Shown here in pieces: positions 13,126-14,675 of a stretch of DNA of 14,675 nucleotides. This stretch comes from Christensenella sp. UBA6420 (GTDB taxonomy: Bacteria; Bacillota; Clostridia; Christensenellales; DTU072). Position 1 is the first letter of the stretch. Each line of letters opens with the position of its first letter. The stretch covers positions 46,213 to 60,887 of the forward strand of contig DJPE01000022.1 of assembly GCA_002439705.1 (NCBI GenBank), written 5' to 3'. A program made the translations under genes and the position numbers. The notes beneath the pieces are model-generated. The model was not told the origin of the DNA and did not search any database. It worked only from the letters and a program-made list of their open reading frames with translations.

Positions 13126-14675
13126 ATAGAATATTCACGTTACAGACTAAGGAAAAGGTTACTGACGATTACGGTGTTAGTAACCTTTTTATTTGTCGCA
13201 GTTATCGCAAGACTCGTTTACGTTCAGGTAATCGACGGAAAAAGACTTTCAGTAAAAGCTCTCGACCAGTGGACGAGAGACGTTCCCGTCACGGGTGAAA
13301 GGGGAGATATCGTGGACAGAAACGGCAAATTACTTGCCGATACTGCCGCTTTATATACGGTTTACGCCCGTCCCGTTTCGGTAAAGAATAAGGAATACAC
13401 CGCTTCGGTGTTAGGCAACGTAATAGGTATAAACAGCGAAAGACTCCTTGAAAAATTAAATACAAAAGTCAGCGAAATCACCGTTGCGAAAAAGGTAACG
13501 AAGTCGCAAATGGAAATGATTATAGCGTCCGACGTAAGCGGCGTTTATTTTTCGCAGAATATCGACAGGAAGTACGTTTACGGCGATTTTATGACGCAGG
13601 TTCTGGGGTTTACCAACGTGGACGGCACTGGGCAGTCGGGCGTGGAAGCATACTACGACAAGTATCTTAAAGGTAAAGACGGCTACGCCCTTACCGAAAC
13701 CGACCTTGTCGGGCGGGAAATAGAAAGTTCCGTTACGCGGTACATAGAAGGAGAAAAAGGAAATACCGTTTACCTTACTCTCGATTACGCCGTGCAGAGT
13801 TTCGCGGAAACCGCGGTAAGCGACGCTTTCAGTACGCATAACGCCACCAACGCAAGCTGTATCGTAATGAACGCAAAGACGGGAGAAGTTCTCGCCATGG
13901 CTCAAAGACCGTCGTACGACCTTAACGATATTCCGAGAAACGACGTGACCACGCTGTTTAAGAACAGTAAATCGACTTTGGTAAGTAACGTTTACGAACC
14001 GGGGTCCACTTTCAAAATTCTTACCGCGGCAATGGGGTTGGAAAACAACGCCATAAGTACGTCCTACAACTTATATTGCCCTGGTTACAGAATGGTTGAC
14101 GGCAAAAGGATACGCTGTTGGAAGACGATAGGACATGGCAGCGAAACCTTTACTCAGGGCGTGCAGAACTCCTGCAACTGTCTTTTTATGGATATAGCGT
14201 TGCGGATAGGGGCGGAAAAATATTACGAAGGACTCGACACTTTCGGAGTGACTACGGTCACGGGAATAGATATAAGCGGCGAAGCGAGCGGATTAACGAT
14301 AGACAAAAATTCCGTAAAAAACGTCGATTTGGCGAGAATGGGGTTTGGACAGGCGATAGCCTTGACTCCGCTCGAACTTATTACCGCGTGCGCGTCGGTA
14401 GTGAACGGCGGCAACCTTATGCGTCCTTATATACTCGATAAAGTCGTGGATACTTCGGGAAAAACCATTTTACAAAACTATCCCGAAGTACGCAGAAAAA
14501 CTATAAGCGAAAGTACGAGCGCAACCATGCGGGAAATTCTCGAAAGCGTCGTGTCTGTCGGCGGCGGCAAAAACGCCAAAGTGGACGGATACAGGATAGG
14601 CGGCAAGACGGGAACGGCGCAAAAATATAAAGACGGCGTGATAGCAAGGGGGATGTACGTTTCTACCTTTATAGG
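13126..14675 (+). CDS. Class B penicillin-binding protein (FtsI/SpoVD-type transpeptidase), 3' end outside window
   Basis: Cross-links peptidoglycan at the division septum, or in spore cortex if it is SpoVD. The open frame runs off the right edge with no stop. A basic stretch (RYRLRKR) leads into one transmembrane helix (LLTITVLVTFLFVAVIARLV) and then the dimerisation domain starting TGERGDIVDRNGKLLADT. The transpeptidase domain has STFK (active-site Ser codon 14005-14007), SCN (14170-14178) and KTGT (14605-14616), so all three catalytic motifs are intact. Any PASTA domains would lie beyond the window. No ATG exists at the natural start. ATA at 13126 is where ATG would be expected, after GGAG at 13111-13114. 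TTG at 13078, overlapping the previous gene, and GTG at 13174, inside the helix, are alternatives. The boundary chosen here is uncertain but the identity is not. Confidence 0.9.
   Translation, partial: MEYSRYRLRKRLLTITVLVTFLFVAVIARLVYVQVIDGKRLSVKALDQWTRDVPVTGERGDIVDRNGKLLADTAALYTVYARPVSVKNKEYTASVLGNVIGINSERLLEKLNTKVSEITVAKKVTKSQMEMIIASDVSGVYFSQNIDRKYVYGDFMTQVLGFTNVDGTGQSGVEAYYDKYLKGKDGYALTETDLVGREIESSVTRYIEGEKGNTVYLTLDYAVQSFAETAVSDAFSTHNATNASCIVMNAKTGEVLAMAQRPSYDLNDIPRNDVTTLFKNSKSTLVSNVYEPGSTFKILTAAMGLENNAISTSYNLYCPGYRMVDGKRIRCWKTIGHGSETFTQGVQNSCNCLFMDIALRIGAEKYYEGLDTFGVTTVTGIDISGEASGLTIDKNSVKNVDLARMGFGQAIALTPLELITACASVVNGGNLMRPYILDKVVDTSGKTILQNYPEVRRKTISESTSATMREILESVVSVGGGKNAKVDGYRIGGKTGTAQKYKDGVIARGMYVSTFI

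Overview
This window looks like chromosomal DNA from an uncultured low-to-moderate-GC Firmicute of the class Clostridia. The evidence is sigma-A-type promoters with 17-bp spacers, strong AGGAGG-type ribosome binding sites, a long Bacillus/Clostridium-type SRP RNA with an Alu domain, the tig-clpP-clpX-engB cluster, and an mraZ-led cell-division cluster. No genus can be named from the sequence alone. Nothing here looks like phage, a transposon, a CRISPR array or a defence island. Most genes are core housekeeping genes.

Layout. (1) 1-602: the tail of a GTPase-like gene on the + strand, convergent with a GNAT acetyltransferase on the - strand. The acetyltransferase has its own near-perfect promoter. 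(2) 745-1050: a free-standing SRP RNA gene (ffs/scr) with promoter and T-run. Its apical loop lacks the usual GGAA. (3) 1145-5295: a promoter followed by pepF, an unrecognised two-anchor membrane protein and the replicative helicase dnaB, tightly packed with an 11-nt overlap at the end. (4) 5308-10005: a protein-quality-control operon of trigger factor, ClpP, ClpX and the ribosome-assembly GTPase EngB, followed by a 200-residue cysteine-containing beta-rich protein of unknown function and a strong cUUCGg terminator. (5) 10006-11007: an intergenic block with two inverted-repeat structures, then a monocistronic metallophosphoesterase with its own terminator. The promoter geometry predicts a leaderless mRNA. 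(6) 11153-14675: the mra/dcw cluster head, with putative MraZ operator repeats, mraZ, rsmH, a small membrane protein in the ftsL slot, and a class B penicillin-binding protein cut by the window end.

How the genes fit together. Trigger factor folds nascent chains at the ribosome exit and ClpXP degrades failed products. EngB assembles the large ribosomal subunit, and SRP RNA serves membrane targeting. DnaB drives the replication fork. The mra cluster couples its own transcriptional control (MraZ) and 16S rRNA methylation (RsmH) to septal peptidoglycan synthesis (PBP).

No dramatic new system is visible. The observations most worth checking are the atypical SRP RNA loop, the PBP gene with no ATG at its natural start, the 10-bp-spaced TGG repeats over the mra promoter, the atypical protein in the ftsL position, the orphan cysteine-containing protein, and the predicted leaderless phosphoesterase mRNA.
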